64,000 nucleotides of DNA from Trichosphaerium sp. ATCC 40318 (taxonomy: Eukaryota > Discosea > Flabellinia > Trichosidae), in contig JALMLS010000231.1 in the NCBI GenBank assembly GCA_038496445.1, positions 1-64,000 on the forward strand, read 5' to 3'. The notes beneath the pieces are model-generated. The model made no database searches. It was given only the letters and a program-made list of their open reading frames with translations, and had not been told where the DNA came from. Made by a program: the position numbers and the translations under genes. This document shows, one piece after another, positions 33,501-44,506 of the stretch; the first letter of the stretch is position 1; each line of letters starts with the position of its first letter.

Positions 33501-34446
33501 GACCCTATACCAATTGATCAGATATGAATGCATTGGGAAAAAATAAGTACCTGATTATCATTAGTGAAGCAAGCTTGTTTGTCCTCACAGTACAAGCAGT
33601 CTTGAGATTCTTTACATTCTACGTCAGTCTTTTTTGAACATACATCTGGTTGAACTTCGCACTCGGCAAGGATCTATGGTTTCTTTAGATAATAACTTTG
33701 GATGAAGGTTACGTACAGGGTCGCTGCTATCCACGCATTGTTGTTTGCTTTCACAGAATGAACACTCACGAGATTCTTTACAAGCATCCAAATCTTTCGC
33801 ACAACAAACGCTTGATGTCAAAGGGTTGTGGCAGTTGCCGTCGCACCACTTGCAGTTAGCTTGGGCTGGTTTTGTTCCAGGTTGTATTGGTGTAAGGTTT
33901 CTCTCACAAACCTTTTCGTCTGTGTGGCACTCTAAAAAGACCAGTCAATCAAACAGTTGGAACGCGAGAAAAAAACCGAAAAAACAAAAGGACAACTCCC
34001 ATAAAATGTGTGAATCACAACCCGCAATTTAGTGGCCGCAACTATCGGCTAACATCCAAGAGTTGCCAAAATAAGCATTTCAGGAAATAAAAAGGAGGTT
34101 TGGTAGTTAGTTTAGTAAGCAATAAACCGAAGAAACTAACGAACAACATACCACAGTTTCCATTCCATGTTGCCGTTACACCTGAGTTATCATCAGTTAC
34201 GCAAGTATCACCTCCTTCGCAACTCACACAACCGGATTCTTGGTTGCTACGTGTACAAAAGCCGCATTCACCGATATTTGCGAAACATTGCTCTTCGTTA
34301 AACTCGGAGCAACGGTCGGCTGAGTTTTGTTGTCCTAAATGGCCGTTATTTAATTACAAAGGTAATGACAAACTCCAACATGCTATTTTAGGCGTACCAT
34401 ATGCCACAAGACATAGGGCTAATACTAATAGAGCTACTTTTAGCAT
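30597..34446 (-). CDS. Cys-rich surface protein, PSI-like repeats and Kazal domain, probable GPI anchor
   Basis: Begins with a signal peptide (MLKVALLVLALCLVAY from ATG 34446). Many small exons each encode a Cys module of about 35-45 residues with a recurrent C..L....C..C.WC/FC...C pattern. Examples are CSELSEKGCEWCADKKICLD, CRASRCFWCETEAFC, CDALGACEWCPQGKTC and CKESRECSFCESKQQC. These resemble PSI-type or other small disulfide domains. One exon (33087-33374 region) is a Kazal module: VCGSDGNTYNNICELEKKRD. The C-terminal part has DLINKIKVWFKLKFPNIDLE, then a Ser/Thr/Gly linker (SGVSQTGSSQTTNGQSSS) and a terminal hydrophobic run (VIVVGLALLLALVGLLL) ending at the stop, 30597-30599. That arrangement fits a GPI signal. 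Kazal domains often inhibit serine proteases. Role at the cell surface inferred. Confidence 0.75.
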
Positions 34447-34930
34447 GTGTTGCTTTCTGTGTCGCCCAGTTTTGTTCTAACATTTTCAGAAAGGGGGAAA
34501 AAAAAAATTCACGTGATTGGAGAAATAAGGAGGTTTTGAAAAGTCCAGAACCATTTTATTCAATCTTTTTTGAACAGAAGTTATTACGACACGTCATTAG
34601 CGCTATTATGACTTTTTTTTGATGAAGCGCGCGAAGCGAACTATTCGGAGGCTTCCGGTTTACCGTGTATTTAAGTGCCACTTGCGTCAAGACGTTTTTA
34701 AGCTTGAATGGCTTTTAGGCTTCAGCGGGGTATTTTTTTCTTCGTGTTTCCTCTACCCGAGACATTCAGTGCATGTCTTGCTCATTGTATTGTGTGTACT
34801 AACGCCTAAAGGATAAAAAAGGATTACGCTCTCTATAAACCTAAAATACTTCAATAGCGATATATGGAGACAACACGTAAACGTCAATCGGTGACTAAAC
34901 ATCAAAGTACAAAAAACTCCCAATTTTATT
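34447..34930. other. Intergenic region upstream of the Cys-rich gene
   Basis: No supported gene. An open frame at 34619-34816 has no coding hallmarks. A TCACGTGA palindrome is at about 34510. Confidence 0.4.
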
Positions 34931-37900
34931 TTAGACAATGAAATCAATATCTTCAGTGTCTTCATGAGATGTATTTTCCTAAACACAATTTTAAACAATC
35001 CAATCTTAAATTGGCTAAACTAAAGCACACGTGATTCACTATTTTTTTGAAACGGCAACACGTCCAGGATTGATAAAAACAAAAGTTAACGCACGTTTAT
35101 ACTTGTTGTTTCTAACGGAACTATCGCTTCTTCCCTTGTGTTGTCGTCATCTTTGCTTTCTTCAAAATCACTACCGTGGTTACCTTCTGATCCTAGCTCT
35201 ACATCGTTCGATTCACCACCAGCTATGATCGTTGTGAGATATAAAGTGAGACAGCGAGATAAACATACATAAAATCTCTGACTTTAGTTTGAAAGACGCG
35301 AGATCACTTTGATACGGCACTTGACCGTTTCCTTGGTCTTGAGGGTTTATGTGTGCTTTAGGAGCCTTCAATAGAGGATCAAGAAGAGAGTTTTCTAACT
35401 CTACTCCACCATCCTCAGGTGAAGGAGGCGGTCTTGTAGGCAAGTCAACCTGAACAAAAGGTTAATACAAGTTTGGAGAAAAAAGCGCTTTTGAGCTTGT
35501 CATTGTGAATAGAGCGTACCAATGTTCCGTAAGTTTGAATAGAGCTGTAAAGGTAGAACATATATATTACAAAAGCAACTGTGAGTACAAGTGTAGTAGT
35601 AACAATAGCACCATAAGGAAACTACAAGAAGTGAGTACTTTTGATCGGTGAAACTGTTTTTTTGTTTTTGCTCGAGATGCTCTAAAGCGTACGCTGTAAG
35701 ATGCGAATACACCAATCGACATGAGTTGGTATAGTATGAGGCCAGCATTTACACTTATGAAAATAGATGTAAAGAAATTACCACCACCTGGACAATGGTA
35801 AAATTTCAGCACGTGTTTTTTTTTTGAAGTACCTTCGTAAGGATTTCTGTCTGCCCAGATTATATTGTACTTGTGAGAGACGAACGTAAGGCAAAAGTAT
35901 AACAACGCAAATGGTAAAATGAATGGTGCAAGGGTAGCATAAATTTGGACAATGAGTAGAATTAGTGTGGTGCTCGCATAGCTAAAGGTAAAGCAGTCAA
36001 AAGCTAGAAGAAAAAAACACTCGAAAAGTTTTCAAACAACAATACGTACAAGACAGCATATTCGAAAGGTTGCGATTGCCATACTATCCTCTTGGCTCTT
36101 TTGGTCTTTGCTAAGAACTTTTCCATTACTAGAGCAATAACAAGAGGTACAGGACGCCATAATTGCATCATTGTTCCTGATAGACCAGTTGTTATAATAT
36201 AGTTGATGAAGAAAGAAGCTTGTTTTGGTAAGGATGCTGCAAGGAGGCCTACGATTGATTGAGGTTCTTCTAGAACATCATTCAGCACTATCATTATTGC
36301 TCCTGCTATCGTTGATACCAGGAGGACATTGAACACAAGGAAGCAAAGGTACTTGACTGAAGTTGATCTGAAAAGAGAGTTACGTTTTCAACCGTCTTCA
36401 TTGGAAGTGAGGTTACCTCTCAAGTTCACTTTGAGTTGGGGGTTGCTGTAGAGATGACAAGAATCTCAAAACAGGAACGAGTATTGCCATGAATATAATC
36501 AAAAGGATAACAGGTATGTAACCTTGTAAAAACGTAAACAAGTTGAAAGATAAAAAGATTGTATTTTTCTGAGGTTGACTTAACCAAAGCAAAAAAAAGC
36601 CTTCCAAGCTAATTTCAGCAGGTACCTGTAATAAAACCTTGTATAGCAGGGTTGAGAGCTTTGTCTAAAAATTTCCTACAGTGTATTATTAGATTTGAGG
36701 GTTGCAATATAAGATAAAGGGAAGACGTGCAATCCAGGTAATTTAGCAAGATTTTGTATGGTTGCAACACCTTGAATTGCAACAATAGGTATTGTATAGA
36801 AGAATATAATAGCAAATACAATAGCTAGTACAGCTAGTGTACGGAAGAATTTACTCTTGCTAGAGGCAACAAGATTTTCCCAAATGATATCTCTATTGGC
36901 GTAAAGAAAGTTAGTAACAATCAAGAGATGTACATAGAATCAGATAATTACCTCAATTCAGGTGCTTTTCCTACTAACCATGTTTTATTTATCTTTGTTT
37001 GCGCCATTTTAGATGCTTCAGATATTGTCTGTATGAGGAAAAAGAGTGAACATCAATAAAGACACGTGGGCATAAAAAAAAGTTTGCGTTTTCATTTTTT
37101 TTACCTCAAAAGTCACAAATGCAGTGCCTGTTGGACTGGAATGGTTATCTATATCTTTTAGTATATCTTTCAATGCTTCATCTTTCTTCTTTAGCTGTGA
37201 AGTAAAGTAATCTAACAAAGTCTGGTGAGCAACCAAAACATAAACTTGTTACTATATTTTTTGTTATTTGTTGTACCAATAGAATCTATTGCATCTCCAA
37301 GAACCAGTTTAGGTTTATGAGTTGGTCGTTCACCTTTGTCAGTCCATTCAGCCAAGGCCTATACGTATACTTAGTTTAAAGCGACTTAGCAGTGAAAACT
37401 AGATTACCGTTTCTAACTTGTTTACAAGTTCTTCACGTTCATGGTGAAGTTTTTTAACTTTAGGGATTATTTGAACTCTGTGTACTTCCTTGACTTGATT
37501 ATTAAAAGCAGGATTAAGATAAGCCTTGATTTTAGCGTCGTTGAACTCTTCCACATCACCATCTAGTAATTACATTAAACACGTGAAGCCCAAAATAACT
37601 TGTTTACCTTCAAGCAAGTTTGGAATATGTGAAAGTTCACTTGTTTTCTAACAGCAAAGTAAGAAGTTTTGTTGATGTTTTATTATGCGTACCTTCGCCA
37701 CAGCTTTAATTCCAGCATTTGTATACTTTGTCACAGCTCCGATACCAGGTATTATACCAGTCAATGCTTCTAAGGCATCAATAGGTATCTCTGTAATCAT
37801 AGCTGAGTAATTTTCTGCAAAGTTTGGGTTTCCAATGTACTCTAAGCGTTTAACGAGATACTGTTTGACGTGAGTTTGAATAATTGAAAGGCTGTATGCT

Positions 37901-40270
37901 ATTACGTACTTGATCGTAGAAGCGCTTCATTAAATACATAGTAGCAACAGTATTAAAAACAACACCTACCATCTACACGAGTAACAAAGGTAAACAAAAC
38001 GATTTAACAAAAACTGACCGTACATGACACCAGAGATAACTTGATCCACGAGAAATATTAGCCATTGATAAAATTTCAATACCAGTAACATATTTTACAC
38101 TATCTTTAGGCAAACTCTTGTTTGTCCCAGCAACAACTAAGAAGAAAGAGAAGATCAGACCCAAGTTTAAGTAATGAAAGAAAAAAAGGAATGTTGGTTC
38201 GTTTCTTGATATCGTACTGTTGATAATGAGTATCACACATATACCGTATATACCATATATAGATACTAGGAGTAGGCAATACTTGAGGAATTTTAAGTAA
38301 ACCCAAGCGTCTAAGCCATGAGAGTGAAAGATTTCGTCTTCGCTGTACATAATAATTCTTTTTAATAGTTTAAATGGATTGCCTGGTGGTGGTTGTGGTG
38401 CTGTTCCTCCCCTAGAAATGCGTCATCATTCGTTAAAATAGTATGCTTAATGAACCAATATCTATAATGTCAAAAAAGTACACGTACCTCCATGGATCCT
38501 CCTCAAAAGGCATGCAATTTGATTCATAGAATTTCTTGAACCTTCCAATTCTTCTACATACAAGAAATCCAACGAAAAAGACAAGGGCTATTAATACATT
38601 GATACCGAGTGTAGTAAGAACACCAGCTAGATCAGTTGTTGCTACATAAAGGATTTAATAAAGTAACAGTCAATAAGTATGAAGGAAGTTTTTCTTCAAA
38701 GAACTAAGTTAAAGACAACGTACTTTGTGTCAACTCCGGCTCAGAGTTTACTATTTGTATTCGCGAGTTACCAGCATCTACAACGACTGTATAATTACTG
38801 ACAGGGTCGTCAGCTAAACCCAAGGGACCACTGAATTCCTACAGCTGTTTGTCAATCGCTGAAAGAACTTTGTGACGTTTCAAAAAAAGTAATTTAATGA
38901 CTGATCACACGTGCAGATAATTCTTTTACGAAAAACCACGTACAGCTTTTCCTGAGCCTGCCTTTCTTCCGTATTGTGCGTAAAAATCACCTTTGGGAAG
39001 TAAGAAAATATGTATTGTTGTTGTAACGAAAAAACATACCAAATCTATCGAAAACCTTGACGGCACTGGCACCAAAATCTGTCACCCAAAAGTAATTGTT
39101 TCTTGAAGATGTTGTAACATATGTAGGGTCTTCAAACTCTTCACTTACAACAGACTGAAACGTAGCTAAAGAGAGAAATATAAGTGAGACTATGTTCAGA
39201 AGGAATAACAATCTTTTTAATACCTGCAGTACTGTTTACTTTCCATATCTTGACTAGCTTGTTTCCCCTATCTACAACGATCACTTGCCTAATAGAATAA
39301 GTCTAAATACAGAATGAGGTTACGCACTCAAAGTTTTCCATATAAGCAACACCAGTAGGGTCTCTTAGTTGGTCTTTAATTACGTTAAAAAAACTGCAAA
39401 ACCACTCAGTAGTACATACTCTTCTCGATTCCAAATGATCCAAATGTGTAAAGTACATTGAATGAAGTAGCGTTTAACGCTTGTATACGATGGTTACCAC
39501 TATCTGATACGAACAAAATACCATATTTTTTACTCACAGCAACACCCTACGCAAGAACAAAAAAATTAACAAAACAGGATCTTTTTTTCAAAAAAATCAC
39601 GTGTACTTTTGGAGATATGAACTGCCCAAGTGATGCACCCAATGAACCAACATGTGCTGTTAAATTCTCTAGGTAAACGTGTTAATACAATAAAGCACAT
39701 TCTGAGTAATTGTCGGTTTTTTCGCGTACCTCTAGCGTAAGCGATTTGAATTCTGTGGTTTTGAGTGTCAGAAACGAAAATGGTGTAGGTGACGTTATCA
39801 TATAGAGCAGCTATGCCTTGAGGAAACGCAAGGGAGCCTGTCCCATTGCCTGGTGTACCAAATTCGCGTATGTATGCGCCTGGGAGTAATTGTTAAGCGT
39901 TTTAAAGCTTTCCGAAAAAAACACGCTAAATTACGTTTACAACGTACCGTATAAATCTAGTACTTGTACTCTGTTGTTCAGAGTATCAGCTACAGCGATT
40001 CTAGAGCGTAAGACGTTACGAAAGTTTTGTGCGACACATGAAATACGTACCGGTTTGTAGTTACGTTCGTTGTACTGTCAAATACACTAAAATACGTGAC
40101 ATCATGCGGGAGGTTAAACTGTCCTTTTCCGTCCCCTCTGTTGCCAAAATGCCTGTCAAAATTATACGTCTGAGCGCCTTGAGCGTATTAGCGCATAGGG
40201 AATACCGAAAGAACATACTTATAAGTGAAATACAGAGAAAGGCACTAATCGCCAGTAATATGTATCTCAT
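34931..40270 (-). CDS. NHL beta-propeller fused to OSCA/CSC1/TMEM63 channel
   Basis: One long gene with about 25-30 small introns. Start ATG 40270: signal peptide MRYILLAISAFLCISLIS-AQT, completed by a 40-nt intron (GTATGTTC...CTCAAG). Six NHL blades follow: NRIAVADTLNNRVQVLD, IFVSDTQNHRIQI, GILFVSDSGNHRIQALN, QVIVVDRGNKLVKIWK, FWVTDFGASAVKVFD and YTVVVDAGNSRIQIVN. The exon ending EPELTQ splices in frame (ACA split A|CA) into TTDLAGVLTTLGINVLIALV, the first TM of a CSC1/DUF221 channel. That exon has no upstream ATG of its own. Channel hallmarks follow: FHSHGLDAWVYLKFLKYCLL, then ASFFINYIITTGLSGTMMQL, YIPVILLIIFMAILVPVLRF and an acidic C-terminal tail. The last exon is joined at a GTGCGT donor (stop 34931-34933); without it the stop is 35086-35088. 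The family forms osmo- or mechanosensitive cation channels with an outside N terminus, so the propeller would be extracellular. Confidence 0.85.
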
Positions 40271-40555
40271 AGTGCCGAAGTGCTTATCAGTACATTAAAG
40301 AACTCCGAATAAACCAGAATGCAATTCCCAGGTTTTTGCCTTGAAAATTCTTAATGAGTTTTTCTTTGTCCTCTCGATTTTCTTTGCAACTATTTTTTGG
40401 CTCTTGTAATATCTTTAGGGAGAAAGCAAATAGCATCAAATACGTACCTTCTCTTTTTGTTTTTTGTCCAAAGTTGATGTCACGTGACTCACTTCAAACT
40501 CGTCAAACTAGTTCATTTTTTTTTAATTTGTTTTTCGAAAAAAAACTAAGGCGAA
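40271..40555. promoter_or_regulatory. Bidirectional promoter, NHL-CSC1 / coiled-coil gene
   Basis: 285 bp between the two divergent ATGs. Contains GTCACGTGAC, an extended CACGTG palindrome, near 40480. Confidence 0.45.
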
Positions 40556-42091
40556 ATGACCTACAGACACGTTGTTTTAATAGCAACGATACTGTACTTG
40601 GTGATTCATACTAAAGCTATCGGTTATTTTTTTGGAGAGAACGGTAAAGATGTTGAAGGGTGTGGTAGATCCTTTCTTGAACCGTGCAAGACTACAGAGT
40701 CGCTAAGAGATCAGTATTGGGACGGACGCCTCGTAAAAGTAGCAGCAAAGGTTAGAGGGTGTTATTGTACCCAATGTAGTGACGATAGAGTTAGGTAGTA
40801 CGGATAAACGAGCTATTGGAGCCAGAAGAACAGCTTCTTGTTGACAAGATAATCGAGCTACAAAAGGAGATTACAAGACGCGAAACGAAGCTTCGGAGCT
40901 TGGATAAAGAACACAAAGATTGTAGGTTTTGTTTGAGACACATGTGACCAAAGAATTATCTCACCGCTAGCTGTTTAGACTTAGAGCGACATGATGCTAC
41001 TCAAAAGCAACTTCAGGAGCAAAGAGAAAAACTAACGCGCGAAAATGCTGAACAGACAAAGAGTTTGGGTGACGAGGGTAAGAAGTACCTCAAAGAGCTT
41101 AAACAGCAAGGAGACGCGTATTTTAGGGAGAAAAAAGACCAAGCGGACGCATACTATGCTGTATGTAAATAATTAATCTTGTCCTTTGTGACGGTTCTAG
41201 GCACGTGCTAAAGAAGCAGATGGTTTAAACGCAAAAAGACGAGCTGAAGTTGAAGAATACGCTCAAACGCTGAAACAAAGAGCTGAATCGCTTAAAGAAG
41301 ATAGTAGAAAAGAGGTAGAAATATTAATGGCAGACGCAAGACGGGTATGAAAGGAGTAAGAGGTCTAAACATATTTTTCTTATTTCTTTTTAAATAGCAA
41401 GCCGATAAGTACAAAGATGATCGTATTGTGGAAGGTGACACTTACTACAAGACCAAAAAACGTGATGGAGATATCATATACCGTGATACAAAGAAGACTG
41501 CCGATGAGTATTCCACCAAGGTTAAAAGTGAAGCAGATGCTGTTGCCAAAAAGAACAAAGCTGCAGGTACTTTTTTTTTGTACTCAAAGAACCTATTCTT
41601 GTATCTTCCACAGCGTCTCTAACGCTTTGACTAAGCGGCTACTGTTCTGAACGACAGGAAGAAAGAGGCTGAGGCGTACTACAACGACATAAAGGCAAAA
41701 GCGGATGCGTACTCAAGGAAAGTATTCAAAGAGGCAGATGACTACTATGCTAGTAAATTAAAGGACGCAGATGGCTATTACAAGCGTATCACTATTAGTG
41801 CTAACGAGATTATTGAAGCTAAGATCTCTGTTTACAAATGGTCAATGCTCGCTGTAATAGCAATATCTGTTATCGCTATTATAATCGTCATTATGTATTC
41901 TATTGGCGCGCAAAGTCAGAACCTCGGAAACTTCCACAAAAAGGAGGAGTAAGTCTTTTTTTTTGTTTAAATCGCGTACATGTAGCAATAAACAATATTT
42001 TTTGAAGTCAGACGCGTATTACGAGGTTGGCGGGATAAATTGCACTGAATTCCATGCTGACTTAAAGCTCCATAGTTACATTCCACAATAA
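40556..42091 (+). CDS. Secretory coiled-coil protein with AD-YY repeats and C-terminal membrane anchor
   Basis: Signal peptide MTYRHVVLIATILYLVIHTKA, then a short Cys-containing region (VEGCGRSFLEPCKTTESLRD). A 44-nt intron (GTTAGAGG...AGTTAG) links it in frame to VVRINELLEPEEQLL and a long charged coiled coil. Within this, a motif (A/G)D.YY recurs: GDAYFREKKDQADAYY, EADGLNAKRRAEVEEY, QADKYKDD, GDTYYKTKKR, DEYSTKVKSEADAV, AEAYYNDIKAKADAY, ADDYYASKLKDADGYY. One hydrophobic helix (WSMLAVIAISVIAIIIVIMY, about 41840-41900) lies near the C terminus, followed by a short tail. Predicted single-pass or ER/plasma-membrane protein with most mass outside the cytosol. Function unknown. Confidence 0.75.
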
Positions 42092-42203
42092 ACAGTGGAA
42101 ATACACTAATTGCGCATTATAAAATACAAATAGGCGTATTTGACATCTTTTCGGAAGAATATTATTCAGAAGCGCTTAAAGTTGTAATCAGTGTATTATC
42201 GGT

Positions 42204-44130
42204 ATGAGTACTAGCGGCAGAGCAAAGACAGCAAAGGTTAAAGCAGAAAACGTTAAAATCAAAAAAGAAAAGGTATACGACGCCGGGGTAACTAAAAGGA
42301 GATCCACACTACGATCAGCATCACGTAAACGAGTAGAAATTGCTTATGAAGTAAAAAAGGAAGTAAAAGACGTCAAAAAACGTACGATATTCATCAATTA
42401 AACACCTTGAGGCTAACAAACGACTAAATAGTGAAAAAAAACTTTCAAAAAGTTTGGGATGGTATAGCGCAGATGAGAAGTGAGATTGAAGCCCCAGTTG
42501 TACGTAGTAATGATAAAAACTTCTGAAAACCGCGACAAGGGTTATTAATGGTTTCCAAAAATCATAATAACGAAAATGATGAAAAAACTTTGCGCGCTTT
42601 CTCGTTTTATTCTTTCTTTTGTTGGCGATACTCTGTGAGGGTTACTTTCACTTTTTTTTTGCTGTCTTATCTTTACACGTATACTCGGACCTTCCATGCG
42701 GTTATCACGTTACTTTGAGTAATTACAGGCGTTGCTTGTTTTTGTTTTACCTTAAACTCCAACCAACGGTTCTTTTAGGATTCTATGGGTTGCGCTATGT
42801 GGGGTAACGATAAAAATATTGCTCCAAAGACAAATAGATATCATGTACTCATATCATTAATGTTATCTTCACAGACTAAAGATGAAGTCACTTTTGCTAC
42901 AATGAGAAAGGTAAGCACAAAACAAAATCATTTGGTTTATTTTTTTGTAACAATTTCCATACAGCTTTGTTCTTTGTTTACTTCGTTTGTTGATTCATCT
43001 TTTTGTTAGCTACTTGATCATGGATTGACACCAGAAAATATTGTAAATACATCAGATGAAGACCTAGACGCTCTTATTTATTCAGCCGGATTTCATCGCA
43101 AAAAAGTGCAGTACATCAAGGTAAAAACCAAACTCCTAAAAAATTATACTTTTCCAAACTAAAACAGTTGAACTCCGAGATTCTGGGCCCTTATCCTATC
43201 GTGTACCACTAAATTATCTTTAAAGTGAGTTTGGGTGTACTAGTTCCAGATAAAGGATCTTTATTTGTCTGTAGGATTTGATGTCTTTGAGGTTTCTTGT
43301 TATTTTAGCCTGCTCCTTTGATTTTTTTTCGCTTTTTTCTCACTTAACTTTAGAAGACAAGCCAAACTCTTATTGATGAGTATGACAGCGATATACCTAG
43401 CACACTTACAGGCCTTGTTGCTTTAAATGGCGTTGGTCCTAAGATGGCTCACTTAACACTTCTGTTTGCATGGAATAAGTATGTTAAAAAAAAAACTATT
43501 AAAAAACACAAGTTTTTGGTTTAACACTGCCATAGAGCGTTGGGTATTGGTGTTGATGTTCATGTACACAGAATATCTAATAGGCTTGGTTGGGTAGATA
43601 ACACAAAAAATCCTGAACAAACACGGAAAGCACTTGAAGAGTGGTTACCAAAGGTGCATAAGAAAACAAACATTTTTCTTTTTCTTTTGATTTTTGTGAT
43701 TCTTGGAAAGCAACATCGCCTTAAGTGATTTCTATGATACTTAATATTCTTGCGCTTATATGTCATCAAAAAAACAAGAAAACCAAAACGCAGGAGATGG
43801 CCGTTTTTACTTTTTTTCAAAAACTTTGACCAAAAATGTGTTACTAGTTTTTTTCACTTTGTCTCACTTGCCTTCACTTGTCGATATCCATCTACCGATA
43901 TTGATATATGGACCTCTCTTTGTATAAACAATAACACGTGCTGATATTTATTTCAGAAATTTTGGGGCAAGAATGGGATAAATGGACTTTTGGTTGGTTT
44001 TGGACAAACAGTATGTAAACCTAGAAGACCTCTTTGTGAAGATTGTATAGTAAGTAGTATGTGTCCTTCTGCATTTAAAGAAGAAGAAAAAACAAAGAAA
44101 AAGAAGCCAAAGAAACGTAAAACAAAGTAA
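42204..44130 (+). CDS. NTH1: Endonuclease III homolog, bifunctional DNA glycosylase/AP lyase
   Basis: About 300 residues in about eight exons. The N terminus is basic and disordered, probably nuclear ([13 protein letters not shown]). The catalytic core has [17 protein letters not shown], the helix-hairpin-helix [18 protein letters not shown] with the catalytic lysine (near 43430), and the essential aspartate in [17 protein letters not shown] (near 43545). The [4Fe-4S] site [17 protein letters not shown] (C-x6-C-x2-C-x5-C, near 44015) is complete. The tail is Lys-rich ([11 protein letters not shown]). It excises oxidised pyrimidines in base excision repair. The intron before [18 protein letters not shown] is about 300 nt, far longer than the rest. 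Stop 44128-44130. Confidence 0.93.
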
Positions 44131-44506
44131 ATAAAAAAAAAAATCATTTCAAAAAAAAGTTTTACTGAACTGTCACTGCTACTAAGACCAAGATAACTGG
44201 AAGCAAAAAATGACGTAAATATTGGTATATTGTTAGCTGGCAACTGAAAGAATCTTCATCCTGCAGGCAATCGAAGAAAATCCGTACCATTGATTTTCCT
44301 GTCTCGCCTTTTTTTAGTTTGCTTTACAGTTTATTGTTTTGCCTTATTGGTGCAGCCAAACATTCCCTTCGCTATTAAGCTTAGCAGCGGGCATAATTAG
44401 GAGGAATTCTACAATACCAAGTACTCTAGTGCAAAACGAACTTTTAAGTGAATCCGGACAGTTGTTTATCGTTAAATTATACTCATATTTATTTGTTACC
44501 CTTTTC
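44131..44506. other. Convergent intergenic region
   Basis: About 375 bp between the ends of NTH1 (+) and the receptor kinase gene (-). T/A-rich; no gene supported. Confidence 0.4.

Noticed and set aside
34619-34816. 65-codon plus-strand frame between the Cys-rich gene and the NHL-channel gene
   Set aside because: Starts with a basic stretch but has no splice sites, motif or downstream exon; likely part of a promoter.
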